From UBA6264 sp964531505 (GTDB taxonomy: Bacteria > Patescibacteriota > Patescibacteriia > UBA2591 > UBA6264), in contig CAZHDT010000002.1 of the NCBI GenBank assembly GCA_964531505.1, positions 1 through 46,069 of the forward strand: a DNA stretch of 46,069 nucleotides, written 5' to 3'. The position numbers were made by a program, and so were the translations under genes. Shown here piece by piece: positions 13,780 through 23,486 of this stretch. The notes beneath the pieces were generated by a model. The model saw nothing but the letters and a program-made list of their open reading frames with translations, was not told the origin of the DNA and did not search any database. How positions within the stretch are numbered: the first letter of the stretch is position 1; every line of letters starts with the position of its first letter.

Positions 13780-15633
13780 ATGAATAAATTTCAGCCAAAA
13801 AGCAAAAAAGGCGGTTTTTGGGGCGCAATTTTTGTTTTAGTGGTTTTATTTGGTTTGAGTTTATTCAGCCTTTTTTATTTTAATCAGGATTCATTGGAAA
13901 ATGATGGTCGAGAAGTAAAATTTTGGCTTTATCGGAGGGAAAATCAGTTAATTGGACAAGAAGGAACCTTTTTTATTTTTATCAAAAATCAGGAAACGGC
14001 TGACCTTAAAGATGTGGAAATAACAATAAATTTCCCAGAGTCTTTTCAAATGACTTATAGTTTTCCTGAATGCCGTGAAAAACTTGTTCAAGGGGGTATT
14101 TGGGAATTTGAAAAGATAAAAAGAAACCAATTGCAGGAAATAGAAATAAAGGGAAAGTTTTTGGGAGCGGCTGATCAGATCCAAAATTTTGTCGGTCGGG
14201 CAGACTTTCTTTTAACTGGATTTTCTTCACTTTTCCAAAAGAATTTTTCTTCCGCCGTAGTTTTAGATCCAGCCTTATCATTAATTTGGGAGGCCCCAGA
14301 GCAGTCTTATTTTGGGCAAGTAATTAAATCTTTTATCTCTTTAGAAAATGTCAGTGATGATTTAATCATTGATTCGGAGGTGATTCTAAATTATCCCCAA
14401 GAATTCGTTATCGAATCAGCTGAATTAACGGATTCAATCGAGGGGGTGGAAATCAATTCAAGCCAAAGTCAGGTAAAATGGAGAATAAAAAATTTAAATT
14501 CTAAAGAAAAAAGGAAGATTGAATTTACTGGTTTTGTTCAAGATTCTAATATTTCTGAAATAAATTTTGATTTAAAAACGGGAATTTTATATCAAGGGAA
14601 TTTTTATCTACAAGAAAAAAAAGAAAAAAAAGTTTTTTATGAAAAAGTAAATTTTCCTTTAACTTTAGAAATTAATAATTCTGTTCGCCAAAATCAAAGC
14701 GCTGATTGGGGAGATAATGTTTTTGCGACATTTTCTTATAAGAATGAAACAAACGAGATAATTAAAGATTTTTCTTTAAAATTTAAAACTGAAGGAGATG
14801 AATATCTTGACATTAATAAGCTTTATCAAACGGATTGGCGTTATTACAAAACCTCATCAATCACAAGCCAACCAGCTTATATCTTTGGCAAACTTACTTC
14901 GGAATTAATTACCCGGGGCTGGTCAGCTGATTTAATTCCAGAATTTAATGAAATTATGCCCCAGGAACAAGGAACAATTGTTTTTGAAATACCAATTAAA
15001 CAAGCGTTTCAATTTGATAACAAGGGTTTAATTTCTCCTAAAATTACCTTTAATTTAGTTGCGCTTGGGAAATTGGGACAGCAAGAGATTAATTGGGAGA
15101 TTTCAGCAAATAAAATATATCTTTTTTTAAACACAGAAGCTATTTTAAAAGCAGATGCCCGTTATTATAATGATGAAAAAATTCCTTTAGGTAGCGGACC
15201 ATTACCATTAGAAAAAGATAAAGAAACTTTTTTATGGATTTTTTGGGAAATTAAAAATACCAATAATCCCATTAAAAATGTTTTAGTGACAAGCAAGCTT
15301 CCTATAGGAATAGAATGGACCGGAAAAACCAAAGCTAGCCAAGGAATCATTCTTTATCAAACCGATAAAAATGAAGTTAATTGGAAAATTGATGAATTGG
15401 AGGCTTATCAAGGGGGACCATATTCTTTAGTTGAAGGAGCTTTTGAAGTGAAAATTAAGCCAAATCAAGAACAATTAAAGTCATTTGTTCCATTAACTGA
15501 GGAAATATTTTTTACTGCGCAAGATAAAACTACCAATAATCCAATTTTTCAAAATATTCAACCTTTGGATTCGTCTCTAAAAGATGATTCCTGGTTTCAA
15601 GAAATTAATTCAAATAACAAAACCGATAAATAG
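13780..15633 (+). CDS. large membrane-anchored surface protein with Ig/DUF11-like repeats
   Basis: The 617-residue protein has one N-terminal hydrophobic segment (about residues 12-34) after a basic stretch, then about 580 residues outside the cell. The ectodomain looks like three to four beta-sandwich repeats with internal similarity. Examples are ENQLIGQEGTFFIFIKNQET...LKDVEITINFP, SYFGQVIKSFISLENVSDD...VILNYP and FLWIFWEIKNTNNPIKNVLV...SKLP. This is the 'conserved-then-differing' pattern of DUF11/CARDB-type domains. A purine-rich AAAAGGT lies just before the ATG and may be a Shine-Dalgarno. There is no sortase motif or C-terminal anchor. A role as an adhesin or envelope scaffold is inference. 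Confidence 0.65.
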   Translation: MNKFQPKSKKGGFWGAIFVLVVLFGLSLFSLFYFNQDSLENDGREVKFWLYRRENQLIGQEGTFFIFIKNQETADLKDVEITINFPESFQMTYSFPECREKLVQGGIWEFEKIKRNQLQEIEIKGKFLGAADQIQNFVGRADFLLTGFSSLFQKNFSSAVVLDPALSLIWEAPEQSYFGQVIKSFISLENVSDDLIIDSEVILNYPQEFVIESAELTDSIEGVEINSSQSQVKWRIKNLNSKEKRKIEFTGFVQDSNISEINFDLKTGILYQGNFYLQEKKEKKVFYEKVNFPLTLEINNSVRQNQSADWGDNVFATFSYKNETNEIIKDFSLKFKTEGDEYLDINKLYQTDWRYYKTSSITSQPAYIFGKLTSELITRGWSADLIPEFNEIMPQEQGTIVFEIPIKQAFQFDNKGLISPKITFNLVALGKLGQQEINWEISANKIYLFLNTEAILKADARYYNDEKIPLGSGPLPLEKDKETFLWIFWEIKNTNNPIKNVLVTSKLPIGIEWTGKTKASQGIILYQTDKNEVNWKIDELEAYQGGPYSLVEGAFEVKIKPNQEQLKSFVPLTEEIFFTAQDKTTNNPIFQNIQPLDSSLKDDSWFQEINSNNKTDK

Positions 15634-15639
15634 ATTATT

Positions 15640-16365
15640 ATGAGCGCAACAAATCGTTTATTGGGAATTGTTTTAAATAAAATCAATTATTTGGAGAACG
15701 ACCAGATAATTGATTTTTATACATTGGAGAGGGGGAAAGTGGAGATTTTAGTGAGGGGAGCTAGAAAAATTAATTCCAAATTAGCGCCGATTATTTCCGA
15801 ACCCTTTACTTTATTGATTTTAACCGTGGCGGATGGCAAAAATTATTTTCATTTAATCGGTGGAGAAAAAAAACAGAGATTTTTAGGAATTTTAAAAAGA
15901 AAATCACAAAGTTTTAAATTGTACTCTTTATTTAAAAAAATCGATCAGTTAATAAAATCAGAGCCGGACAAAAAAGTTTTTTCTTTAATAATAAGGTTTT
16001 TAGAAACTATTGATGAATCTCCTGAAATGAACTTTTTGGCTGTATATAACGCTTTTTTAATTAAATTTCTTTCTTTTTTGGGTTATCGGCCAGAAATAAG
16101 AAAATGTCTTATTTGTCAAAAGGAAATTAAACAGGATAAAATGTTTTTTAATTTTAAAAAAGGAGGGATAGTCTGCTCGCATCATCCTTTTGAAAAAGAT
16201 TTTGAAAAAGCAGAAGTAATTATTATAAATCAGGCGCTTTTAACCGTTTTACAAAAACTTCTTTATCAAAATTTTAATTTTATTATTAAGGGCGGTTTTC
16301 AAGAAACGGATTTGAAAAAATCCGGCAATTTAATTAAAAAATTTTTTCTTTGGCATTTAAATTAA
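15640..16365 (+). CDS. recO: DNA repair protein RecO
   Basis: The 241-residue protein begins with the RecO OB-fold: LGIVLNKINYLENDQIIDFY, then GKVEILVRGARKINSKLAP. The C-terminal part has CLICQKEI and a later C-S-H-H (GGIVCSHHPF), the four-ligand zinc site. RecO loads RecA onto SSB-coated gaps with RecR. The gene lies 6 nt after the surface protein and 7 nt before tgt, so it is read in the same unit. It is the usual length (about 240 aa). Confidence 0.93.
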   Translation: MSATNRLLGIVLNKINYLENDQIIDFYTLERGKVEILVRGARKINSKLAPIISEPFTLLILTVADGKNYFHLIGGEKKQRFLGILKRKSQSFKLYSLFKKIDQLIKSEPDKKVFSLIIRFLETIDESPEMNFLAVYNAFLIKFLSFLGYRPEIRKCLICQKEIKQDKMFFNFKKGGIVCSHHPFEKDFEKAEVIIINQALLTVLQKLLYQNFNFIIKGGFQETDLKKSGNLIKKFFLWHLN

Positions 16366-16372
16366 AATTCAA

Positions 16373-17467
16373 ATGTTTAAAATAATAAAAAAATCAAAAA
16401 TATCCCAAGCGAGATTGGGAAAGATTGTTACTAAAAGAGGAGCATTATTAACACCGTTTTTTATGCCGATTGCCACGCGTGGCACAGTTAAAAATTTATC
16501 ACCCCAGGATTTAGAAGATTTAAATACGGAAATTATTTTATCAAATACTTATCATTTATTTTTAAAACCTGGACTTAAAGTTATAAAACATTCAGGCGGA
16601 TTAAATAATTTTATTGGTTGGAATAAGCCGATTTTAACTGACAGTGGCGGTTATCAAGTTTTTTCTTTAGCTAGAAAAAGAAAAATTAAAGAAAATGGTG
16701 TGGAATTCCAATCAGAAATAAATGGAGAAAGAATATTTTTAACACCTGAAAAAGCAATCAAAATCCAGCGAATTATTGATTCTGATTTAATGATGGTTTT
16801 AGACGAGTGTTTAGGATACCCAACTGATTATAAAAAAGCGGCGGTCAGTGTGAGGAGAACGACAAAATGGGCAATTAAAAGTCAAAAAGAATATTTAAAG
16901 AAAAAGAATAATCAGTTGCTTTTCGGGATTGTTCAGGGGTCTATTTATCTTGATTTAAGAATAAAAAGTGCTCAAGATCTGATTAGACAAAATTTTGATG
17001 GTTATGCTATTGGCGGAATTTTTTTAGGAGAACCAATAAGAAAAAGTTATGCCATCATAAAAAAAACCGCCGAAATATTGCCTTTTAAAAAACCTCGTTA
17101 TTTAATGGGCGCTGGTAAACCGGAGCAAATTTTGAAAGCGGTTAAATTGGGGGTTGATATGTTTGATTGCGTTATTCCCACCAGAAATGCTCGCCACGGC
17201 CTTTTATATACGAATTTAAGTTTAAATAATTCAAAACTTTCGTATAAAAAAGTTCATATTACCAACGCAAAATATAAAAATAACATTTCTCCTTTGGATA
17301 AAAAATGCAATTGTTATACTTGTCGAAATTTTTCTCAATCATATTTGAGACACCTTTTTATTGTTAATGAAAATTTTGGTCAACGATTGGCTACAATTCA
17401 TAATTTGGCTTTTTATTTTAACTTAATAAGAGAAATTAGAAATCAGATTAAAATAGGGAAATTATAA
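16373..17467 (+). CDS. tgt: tRNA-guanine transglycosylase (bacterial Tgt)
   Basis: The 364-residue protein exchanges G34 for preQ1 in GUN-anticodon tRNAs such as the tRNA-Asp in this window. It carries LTDSGGYQVFSLA (D90, general base), a GGIFLGEP-type substrate loop, GAGKPEQIL, and MFDCVIPTRNARHG with the nucleophilic Asp near 265. The zinc site CNCYTC plus a distal His (YLRHLF) is complete. preQ1 synthesis genes (queC/D/E/F) and queA are not in the window, so preQ1 may be salvaged or made elsewhere. Start ATG 16373 is 7 nt after recO. Confidence 0.97.
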   Translation: MFKIIKKSKISQARLGKIVTKRGALLTPFFMPIATRGTVKNLSPQDLEDLNTEIILSNTYHLFLKPGLKVIKHSGGLNNFIGWNKPILTDSGGYQVFSLARKRKIKENGVEFQSEINGERIFLTPEKAIKIQRIIDSDLMMVLDECLGYPTDYKKAAVSVRRTTKWAIKSQKEYLKKKNNQLLFGIVQGSIYLDLRIKSAQDLIRQNFDGYAIGGIFLGEPIRKSYAIIKKTAEILPFKKPRYLMGAGKPEQILKAVKLGVDMFDCVIPTRNARHGLLYTNLSLNNSKLSYKKVHITNAKYKNNISPLDKKCNCYTCRNFSQSYLRHLFIVNENFGQRLATIHNLAFYFNLIREIRNQIKIGKL

Positions 17468-17521
17468 AATTTTAAGTTAAGGATTTGTTTTTTAAATTAA
17501 ATCTGTTAATATTTAACCAAT

Positions 17522-18868
17522 ATGATTAAATCAATGGAAAAAATAATTTCTTTGGCAAAGCGCCGCGGTTTTATTTTTCCTTCTTCGGAAATTTACGGTG
17601 GCCTATCTTCTTGTTATGATTACGGTCCTTTGGGGGTGGAATTAAAAAATAATATTAAAAGAGCCTGGTGGAAGAAAATAGTTCAAGAAAATGAAAAAGT
17701 GGTTGGCTTGGACGCTTCAATTTTAATGAATCCAAAAGTTTGGGAAGCATCTGGTCATTTAAAGGGTTTTGTTGATCCGTTAGTGGAATGTAAAAAATGT
17801 CATAAACGTTTTCGTCAAGACGATTTAAAAGAAAATAAATGCCCTGATTGTGGCGGAGAATTAACGGAAAAGAAAAATTTTAATCTTCTTTTTAAAACTT
17901 TTATGGGGCCGACTGAGGACCAGTCCTCAGAAATCTATCTTCGGCCGGAAACAGCGCAGGGCATTTTTGTTAATTTTAAAAATGTGGTCCAATCAAGCAG
18001 AATGAAAATTCCTTTTGGAATTGCTCAAATTGGCAAATCTTTTCGTAATGAAATTACCCCTGGCAATTTCATTTTTCGAACTAGAGAGTTTGAACAAATG
18101 GAATTGGAATTTTTTACTTATCCCAAGGAAGCAGAAAAATGGTATCAATATTGGAAAGAACAAAGGTTTAATTGGTATTTGGATTTAGGAATCAAAAAAG
18201 AGAATTTGCGTTTAAGAGAGCATAAAAGCAATGAATTAGCACATTACGCCAAAGGCTGTTCTGATATTGAATATTCTTTTCCATTTTCCACCAAATCAGG
18301 AGAAAAAGAGGATAAAATTTGGTCAGAATTGGAAGGAATTGCTTATCGAGGCGATTTTGATTTGATTCAACATCAAACTTTTTCTCATGAAGAGTTGGCT
18401 ATTTTAGATGAAAATGGTGAAAAATTTATTCCCCATGTGATTGAACCTTCTGCCGGAGTAGAGAGGCCGTTGTTGGCTTTTCTAATTGATGCTTATGAAG
18501 AAGTGGAGGGAGGAAGAAGTATCACTACGGAATCCAATAAAAGTGAAGAGGTAGTTTTACGTTTACATAAAGATTTAGCCCCAATTAAAGTAGCAATTTT
18601 ACCATTATCTAAAAAAGAGCCGTTAATTGAATTAGCAAGGTCAATTGAAACTGATTTAAGAAAATATTGGATGGTCCAATATGATGAAATTTCCTCTATT
18701 GGTCGTCGATATCGTCGTCAGGATGAAATTGGAACTTTATATTGTTTAACTGTTGATTTTGAAAGTTTAGATGATAAAAAAATAACCATTAGGGATAGGG
18801 ATACAATGAAACAAGAAAGAATTTCCATTATGGAAATAGTGCCTTATTTAAAAGAAAAATTAGATTAA
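17522..18868 (+). CDS. glyS: glycyl-tRNA synthetase, class II dimeric type
   Basis: The 448-residue protein is the single-chain alpha2 GlyRS, not the alpha/beta tetrameric form. It begins ISLAKRRGFIFPSSEIYGG and has the zinc-binding insertion CKKCHKRF...NKCPDCGG. Motif 2 is GKSFRNEITP...RTREFEQMEL and motif 3 EPSAGVERPLLAFL. The C-terminal anticodon-binding domain starts near APIKVAILPL. An in-frame ATG four codons downstream (MEKIIS) could also be the start. It is followed 12 nt later by an M16 protease. Confidence 0.97.
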   Translation: MIKSMEKIISLAKRRGFIFPSSEIYGGLSSCYDYGPLGVELKNNIKRAWWKKIVQENEKVVGLDASILMNPKVWEASGHLKGFVDPLVECKKCHKRFRQDDLKENKCPDCGGELTEKKNFNLLFKTFMGPTEDQSSEIYLRPETAQGIFVNFKNVVQSSRMKIPFGIAQIGKSFRNEITPGNFIFRTREFEQMELEFFTYPKEAEKWYQYWKEQRFNWYLDLGIKKENLRLREHKSNELAHYAKGCSDIEYSFPFSTKSGEKEDKIWSELEGIAYRGDFDLIQHQTFSHEELAILDENGEKFIPHVIEPSAGVERPLLAFLIDAYEEVEGGRSITTESNKSEEVVLRLHKDLAPIKVAILPLSKKEPLIELARSIETDLRKYWMVQYDEISSIGRRYRRQDEIGTLYCLTVDFESLDDKKITIRDRDTMKQERISIMEIVPYLKEKLD

Positions 18869-18880
18869 TTGGATTTTAAG

Positions 18881-20155
18881 ATGTATTTTCAAACGACTTT
18901 ATCAAATAAAATTAAATTAGTTACCGTTCCGATTAAAAACATTGATACAGCAACGGTTTTATTTTTATTTCCCATTGGTTCGCGTCATGAAAGCCAAAAT
19001 TTACATGGAGGGTCTCATTTTATTGAGCATATGATGTTTAAGGGAACTAAAAAAAGGCCGAATAGTTTGGCTATTAGTAAAGAATTGGATAAAATCGGCG
19101 CCTATTTTAACGCTTTTACTGGAAAGGACCACACGGGATATTTTATTAAAACAGTTAATAAAAAAATAGAATTGGCAATAGATGTTTTAAGCGATATGGT
19201 TTTTAATTCAATTTTTGAAAAGCAGGAGTTTGAAAGGGAAAAAGGGGTTATTATTGAAGAAATAAAAATGGACCAAGAAAATCCTCTTCTTTTTTCCGAC
19301 GATTTTTTTGAACAGAATCTTTATCAAAATCATTCTTTGGGGGATTTGATTATTGGAAATATTAGTAGTATTAAAAAAATGAATAGAATGGATTTAATAG
19401 ATTACCGAGATAGGTTTTATCAATCTGGACAAATGATTATTGCGGTTGCCGGAGGAGTTAAAACACAGGAAATTATAAAAAATATAGAAAAATGTCTTAA
19501 ATTAAAAAACAGTAAAAAAATAGAAAATAAAATAGAAAGATTTTCTTTAAAAGAAAAGAAATTAAATCATCAGGTAAATATTTCGTTTAAAAAATTATCT
19601 CAAGCGCATGTTGTTTTAGGCGGGTTTGGCTTTTCTTACGGTCATCCGAAATTAAACGCATTAAAAATATTATCTGTTATTTTAGGCGGAAACATGAGTT
19701 CTCGTTTATTTTTGGAAATCAGGGAAAAAAGAGGTTTAGCTTACTCTGTTAATATGCAAAATCATTCATATCAAGATATCGGCCATTATTTGATTTCTGC
19801 CGGAGTGGATAAAAGTAAAGCCGTGGAAACAGTAAAAGTAATTATTAACGAATTATTTAAAATAAAAGAAAAAGGGATTACTTTAAGTGAACTTAAAATG
19901 GCTAAAGATTATTTAATTGGTTCAACTAAATTAGGGCTAGAAGATTCCTTTAAATATGCTTATGGTTATGGAAAACAACTTTTATTAACCGGGAAAATTG
20001 AGAGTTTTGATCAACGGTTAGCTAATTTAAAAAAAGTGACCAAAAAAGAAGTCAATTCTTTAGCTAATGAAGTTTTTAATAATTTTAGCCTTTCCTTAAT
20101 TGGTCCCTTTAAAGATAAAGCGGTATTCTTGCGGATTTTAAAAAATGTAATATAA
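18881..20155 (+). CDS. M16-family zinc metalloprotease (processing-peptidase-like)
   Basis: I start at ATG 18881 (MYFQTTLSNKIKLV, 424 aa), since the in-frame TTG at 18869 abuts the glyS stop. The N-terminal half has the inverted zinc motif HFIEH (residues 46-50) within GGSHFIEHMMFKGTKKRP, and the third-ligand region EREKGVIIEEIKMDQENP. The C-terminal half has the R/Y substrate pair in SRLFLEIREKRGLAYSV. This is the one-chain, two-domain M16B form (YmxG/PqqL-like), which likely dimerises and degrades peptides. There is no signal peptide. Confidence 0.92.
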   Translation: MYFQTTLSNKIKLVTVPIKNIDTATVLFLFPIGSRHESQNLHGGSHFIEHMMFKGTKKRPNSLAISKELDKIGAYFNAFTGKDHTGYFIKTVNKKIELAIDVLSDMVFNSIFEKQEFEREKGVIIEEIKMDQENPLLFSDDFFEQNLYQNHSLGDLIIGNISSIKKMNRMDLIDYRDRFYQSGQMIIAVAGGVKTQEIIKNIEKCLKLKNSKKIENKIERFSLKEKKLNHQVNISFKKLSQAHVVLGGFGFSYGHPKLNALKILSVILGGNMSSRLFLEIREKRGLAYSVNMQNHSYQDIGHYLISAGVDKSKAVETVKVIINELFKIKEKGITLSELKMAKDYLIGSTKLGLEDSFKYAYGYGKQLLLTGKIESFDQRLANLKKVTKKEVNSLANEVFNNFSLSLIGPFKDKAVFLRILKNVI

Positions 20156-20196
20156 TAAAAAGATAATATAGTTTATTAATATTTTAATGAATAATT

Positions 20197-21246
20197 ATGG
20201 AAAATGATAACCATAATCATAAAGAAAACATCACTTTGATTAAATTAGATATTTGGTCAATTCTAAAAATAGTTTTAATAATGCTTGGTTTATGGATCTT
20301 ATATTTTTTAAGAGATGTTATTTTAATTGTTTTAATTGCTGGTCTATTAGCGGCAATTATTAATCCGATTGTCAATTTCTTTGAAAAGAAAAAAATTCCC
20401 CGTTTATTAGGAGCAGCTTTTGTTTATTTGGGCGTTTTATCGATTTTAATTTTGGTTGCTTTAGCTATTATTCCGGCCGTAGCAGAACAGGGGCAGCTTT
20501 TCGTTGACCAAATACCAAATCTTTTGAAGACAATTTTTAATAAAGTGGAACCTGGTCTTCAAGCTAATTCCGGAAAAGAATTTTCAGATTTACTTACCAA
20601 TTGGTTTGAGCTTTCTTCTTTTAATACAAGTTCTTTTTTATCAGTGGTAGGGGGAGTAGCTGGACAAGTTGTTTCATTCTTTATGGTTTTTATTTTAGCT
20701 TTTTATATGTCAGTAAGAAAAAAGTGTTTGACCGGCTTTGTTGAATCAATTACTCCTCAAAAGTATAAGGATTTTTTAAAAAATTTTATGGAATCAGTCC
20801 AAAGCGAAATCGGCGCTTGGGCAAGAGGGCTTTTACTTCTTTGTCTTTTTGTTGGCAGTTTAGCTTATTTGGGATTGTTGATTCTGGGAGTAAAATTTTC
20901 TTTGACTTTAGCAATGATTGCCGGCTTAACAGAAGTAATTCCCTATCTTGGTCCTTGGTTAGGAGCAATTCCCGCGGTTTTAATCGCTTTTACTCAATCA
21001 CCCACTTTGGGTTTATTAACTATGCTTTTATATTTGATTATTCAACAAGTGGAAAATGCTTTTATTTCTCCTTATGTTATGCATCGCGCGGTAGGACTTG
21101 ATCCTTTAGTTATTGTTTTAGCCTTAATTGTTGGCGGGAAAATTGCTGGTCCAATTGGTATGATTTTAGCCGTTCCAGCCGCTACAATTATAAGTATTTT
21201 AAATAGGTATTATTGTAAGTATAAACAAAAAGTGGTGGTAAATTAA
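20197..21246 (+). CDS. AI-2E family transporter (PerM/YtqI-like permease)
   Basis: The 349-residue polytopic protein has about seven to eight hydrophobic segments. Examples are LKIVLIMLGLWILYFLRDVI near the start and FMVFILAFYMSV mid-chain. The C-terminal half has the family's conserved stretch AMIAGLTEVIPYLGPWLGAI, with IQQVENAFISPYVMHRAVGL and ALIVGGKIAGPIGMILAVPA further on. The superfamily exports small molecules or exchanges ions; AI-2 export is known for TqsA only and should not be assumed here. It lies 41 nt after the M16 protease and 29 nt before mreB. Confidence 0.92.
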   Translation: MENDNHNHKENITLIKLDIWSILKIVLIMLGLWILYFLRDVILIVLIAGLLAAIINPIVNFFEKKKIPRLLGAAFVYLGVLSILILVALAIIPAVAEQGQLFVDQIPNLLKTIFNKVEPGLQANSGKEFSDLLTNWFELSSFNTSSFLSVVGGVAGQVVSFFMVFILAFYMSVRKKCLTGFVESITPQKYKDFLKNFMESVQSEIGAWARGLLLLCLFVGSLAYLGLLILGVKFSLTLAMIAGLTEVIPYLGPWLGAIPAVLIAFTQSPTLGLLTMLLYLIIQQVENAFISPYVMHRAVGLDPLVIVLALIVGGKIAGPIGMILAVPAATIISILNRYYCKYKQKVVVN

Positions 21247-21275
21247 TTGAAAGTTTTTAAAGAAATTTATTTATT

Positions 21276-22283
21276 ATGTTTACAAAAAAAATTGGAATTG
21301 ATTTGGGAACAACCAATATTTTAGTTTATTTGCCAGATAAAGGGATTGTTACTAATGAGCCTTCAGTAGTAGCGATTTCCACTATTGATAAAAGTATTTT
21401 AGCAGTCGGAGATGAGGCAAAAGAAATGATTGGACGGACCCCGGATACGATTATTGCTCGTCGGCCATTAAAAGACGGCGTAATTGCTGATTATAAAACC
21501 ACAGAGGCAATGTTAAAATATTTTATTGGCAAAGTAGTTGGCCGTTTTAATATTTTTCGTCCAGAAGTAATGGTCGCGGTTCCAGGCGGGATAACTTCTT
21601 CAGAAAGAAGGGCGGTTGTTGATGCCACGATGAGGTCGGGAGCTAAGGCGGCTTATATTATTAAAGAACCAATTGCGGCGGCCATCGGTTCCAACATTCC
21701 CATCGGTTCGGCTTCTGGCCACATGATTATTGATATTGGAGGAGGAACAACTGAAGCAGCGGTAATTTCATTGGGAGGAATTGTTACTTGCACTTCTGTT
21801 CGGGTGGCGGGAAATAAATTTGACGCCGCGATCGCTAATTTTATTAAAAAAAAATATAATTTAGCAGTTGGAGAGAGAACTGCCGAAGAAATAAAAATTA
21901 AAATCGGCTCAGCCCTGCCCTTGGAAAAGAAATTAACTTTAGATATTAAGGGAAGAGATATGATTTTGGGTCTTCCGCGAATAATAAATATTAATTCAGA
22001 TGATGTTACAGAGGCAATTCAAGAAGAATTAAAAGCGATTGTTTTGGCGGTTAAATCGGTTCTTTATGAAACTCCTCCGGAACTTTCCGCTGATGTTATG
22101 GAAAAAGGAATGGTGTTGTCAGGAGGAAGCTCTTTATTAAGAAATTTAGATAAATTATTAACTAATGCAATCGGTGTTCCAGCTTATTTAGCCGACGAAC
22201 CATTGCTTTCTGTAGCGCGGGGAACCGGAATGGCTTTAGATAATTTGGAATCTTATAAGAGAAGCATCTTGGCCATGAAATAG
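21276..22283 (+). CDS. mreB: MreB, rod-shape actin homologue (canonical copy)
   Basis: The 335-residue actin-fold ATPase has all the expected elements. Phosphate-1 is IDLGTTN (about 8-14), the catalytic Glu lies before Pro in IKEPIAAAIG (E131), and phosphate-2 is IDIGGGTTEAAVIS (D153, T158, T159). The adenosine motif is MVLSGGSSLLRNL. It forms membrane-bound filaments that direct peptidoglycan synthesis. It starts MFTKKIG, with no N-terminal amphipathic extension, so membrane binding may depend on a hydrophobic loop. No mreC or mreD follows; a GT4 glycosyltransferase does. A divergent paralogue is at 28905. Confidence 0.97.
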   Translation: MFTKKIGIDLGTTNILVYLPDKGIVTNEPSVVAISTIDKSILAVGDEAKEMIGRTPDTIIARRPLKDGVIADYKTTEAMLKYFIGKVVGRFNIFRPEVMVAVPGGITSSERRAVVDATMRSGAKAAYIIKEPIAAAIGSNIPIGSASGHMIIDIGGGTTEAAVISLGGIVTCTSVRVAGNKFDAAIANFIKKKYNLAVGERTAEEIKIKIGSALPLEKKLTLDIKGRDMILGLPRIININSDDVTEAIQEELKAIVLAVKSVLYETPPELSADVMEKGMVLSGGSSLLRNLDKLLTNAIGVPAYLADEPLLSVARGTGMALDNLESYKRSILAMK

Positions 22284-22351
22284 AAATTATTAACGTCAAA
22301 AGGCCGGATTAATAAGAAAACATTTTTGGCGGATAGATTAATTTTTAATAA

Positions 22352-23461
22352 ATGATTATTGGCATTGACGCCTCTCAAGCAAATAAGAATAAAAAAACTG
22401 GAGTTGAATGGTGTTCTTATTATCTTATTCAAGAATTAAAAAAAATTCCCCTTAAATCGGGGGATAAATTTGTTTTATATTCCCAAGACAGTTTGTCAAA
22501 AGATTTAAATCAATTACCTGATAATTGGAAAAGTAGGGTTTTAAAATGGCCGAAAGGTTTTTTTTGGACCCAGATACGGTTATTTTGGGAATTAAAAAAT
22601 AACCCCCCAGATATCTTTTTTACTCCGGGTTATTATCCACCCCTTTTAAATCGAACTAAAAGTGTTTTTATAATCCACGACTTAGGTTTAATTTTTTTTA
22701 AAAAAAAGCATTCTTTAAAAGAAAAATGGATTGATATTTTATTGCAAAAGAGAGCAATTAAAAAAGCGGCAAAAATTATTGTTCCTTCTTATTTTGTTAA
22801 GAAAACTATTTTAGAAAATTTTTCTATTTCAAAAGAAAAGATTAAAGTGATTTTTGAAGGTTATGACCAGCAGAGATTTAATTTAGAAAAAGACTCTAAA
22901 AATATAGAAAATATTTTGCAAAAATATCAAATTAAAAAGCCTTATTTCCTTTTTGTTGGACGGTTAACAAAAAGAAAAAATTTGGTAAATTTGATAAAAG
23001 CCCACAGTCTTTTAAATAAAATAAATTCTAAAAAACCAGATTTGCTTTTAGTTGGAAAACCCGGTTATGGTTATCAAGAAATTAAAAAGGAAATTTTAAA
23101 GAATAAAGGAATAAAAGAAATTGGTTATATTCCCGAATTAGAGTTAAAAACCATTTATCAAGAAGCCTTGGCTTTCATTTTCCCTTCTCTTTATGAAGGA
23201 TTTGGTTTGCCGATTTTTGAAGCAATGGCTTGTGGTGTTCCGGTTCTTGCCAGTAAAATAGAACCTTTTATTGAGATAGGAGAAAAAGAAATTTTATTTT
23301 TTAACCAAAATAAAATTCAGGAAATTACTGAAAAAATGGATTTAATCATTCAAGACAAAGAATTAAGATTTCATTTAATTAAAGCGGGTTTAAAAAGGAT
23401 AAAATATTTTTCTTGGCAAAAAACAGCGGAACAATTAATGGATATATTTTTAAATCTCTAA
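22352..23461 (+). CDS. GT4-family glycosyltransferase (GT-B fold), second copy
   Basis: The 369-residue protein has the same layout as the one at 12113. An N-terminal MIIGIDASQANKNKKTGVEW is followed by IIVPSYFVKKTILENF. The donor domain has FVGRLTKRKNLVNLIKAHSL and FPSLYEGFGLPIFEAMACGV with the EX7E pair. It is cytosolic, with no TM segment. The two enzymes are clearly different proteins, not a recent duplication. Its position right after mreB suggests envelope polysaccharide or glycolipid synthesis, but donor and acceptor are unknown. Confidence 0.88.
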   Translation: MIIGIDASQANKNKKTGVEWCSYYLIQELKKIPLKSGDKFVLYSQDSLSKDLNQLPDNWKSRVLKWPKGFFWTQIRLFWELKNNPPDIFFTPGYYPPLLNRTKSVFIIHDLGLIFFKKKHSLKEKWIDILLQKRAIKKAAKIIVPSYFVKKTILENFSISKEKIKVIFEGYDQQRFNLEKDSKNIENILQKYQIKKPYFLFVGRLTKRKNLVNLIKAHSLLNKINSKKPDLLLVGKPGYGYQEIKKEILKNKGIKEIGYIPELELKTIYQEALAFIFPSLYEGFGLPIFEAMACGVPVLASKIEPFIEIGEKEILFFNQNKIQEITEKMDLIIQDKELRFHLIKAGLKRIKYFSWQKTAEQLMDIFLNL

Positions 23462-23486
23462 TAATTTTTGTTTAATTATCCAAATT

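Noticed and set aside
20197..21246. Quorum-sensing AI-2 exporter
   Set aside because: The family name is historical. No luxS or AI-2 genes are present, so only the superfamily is called.
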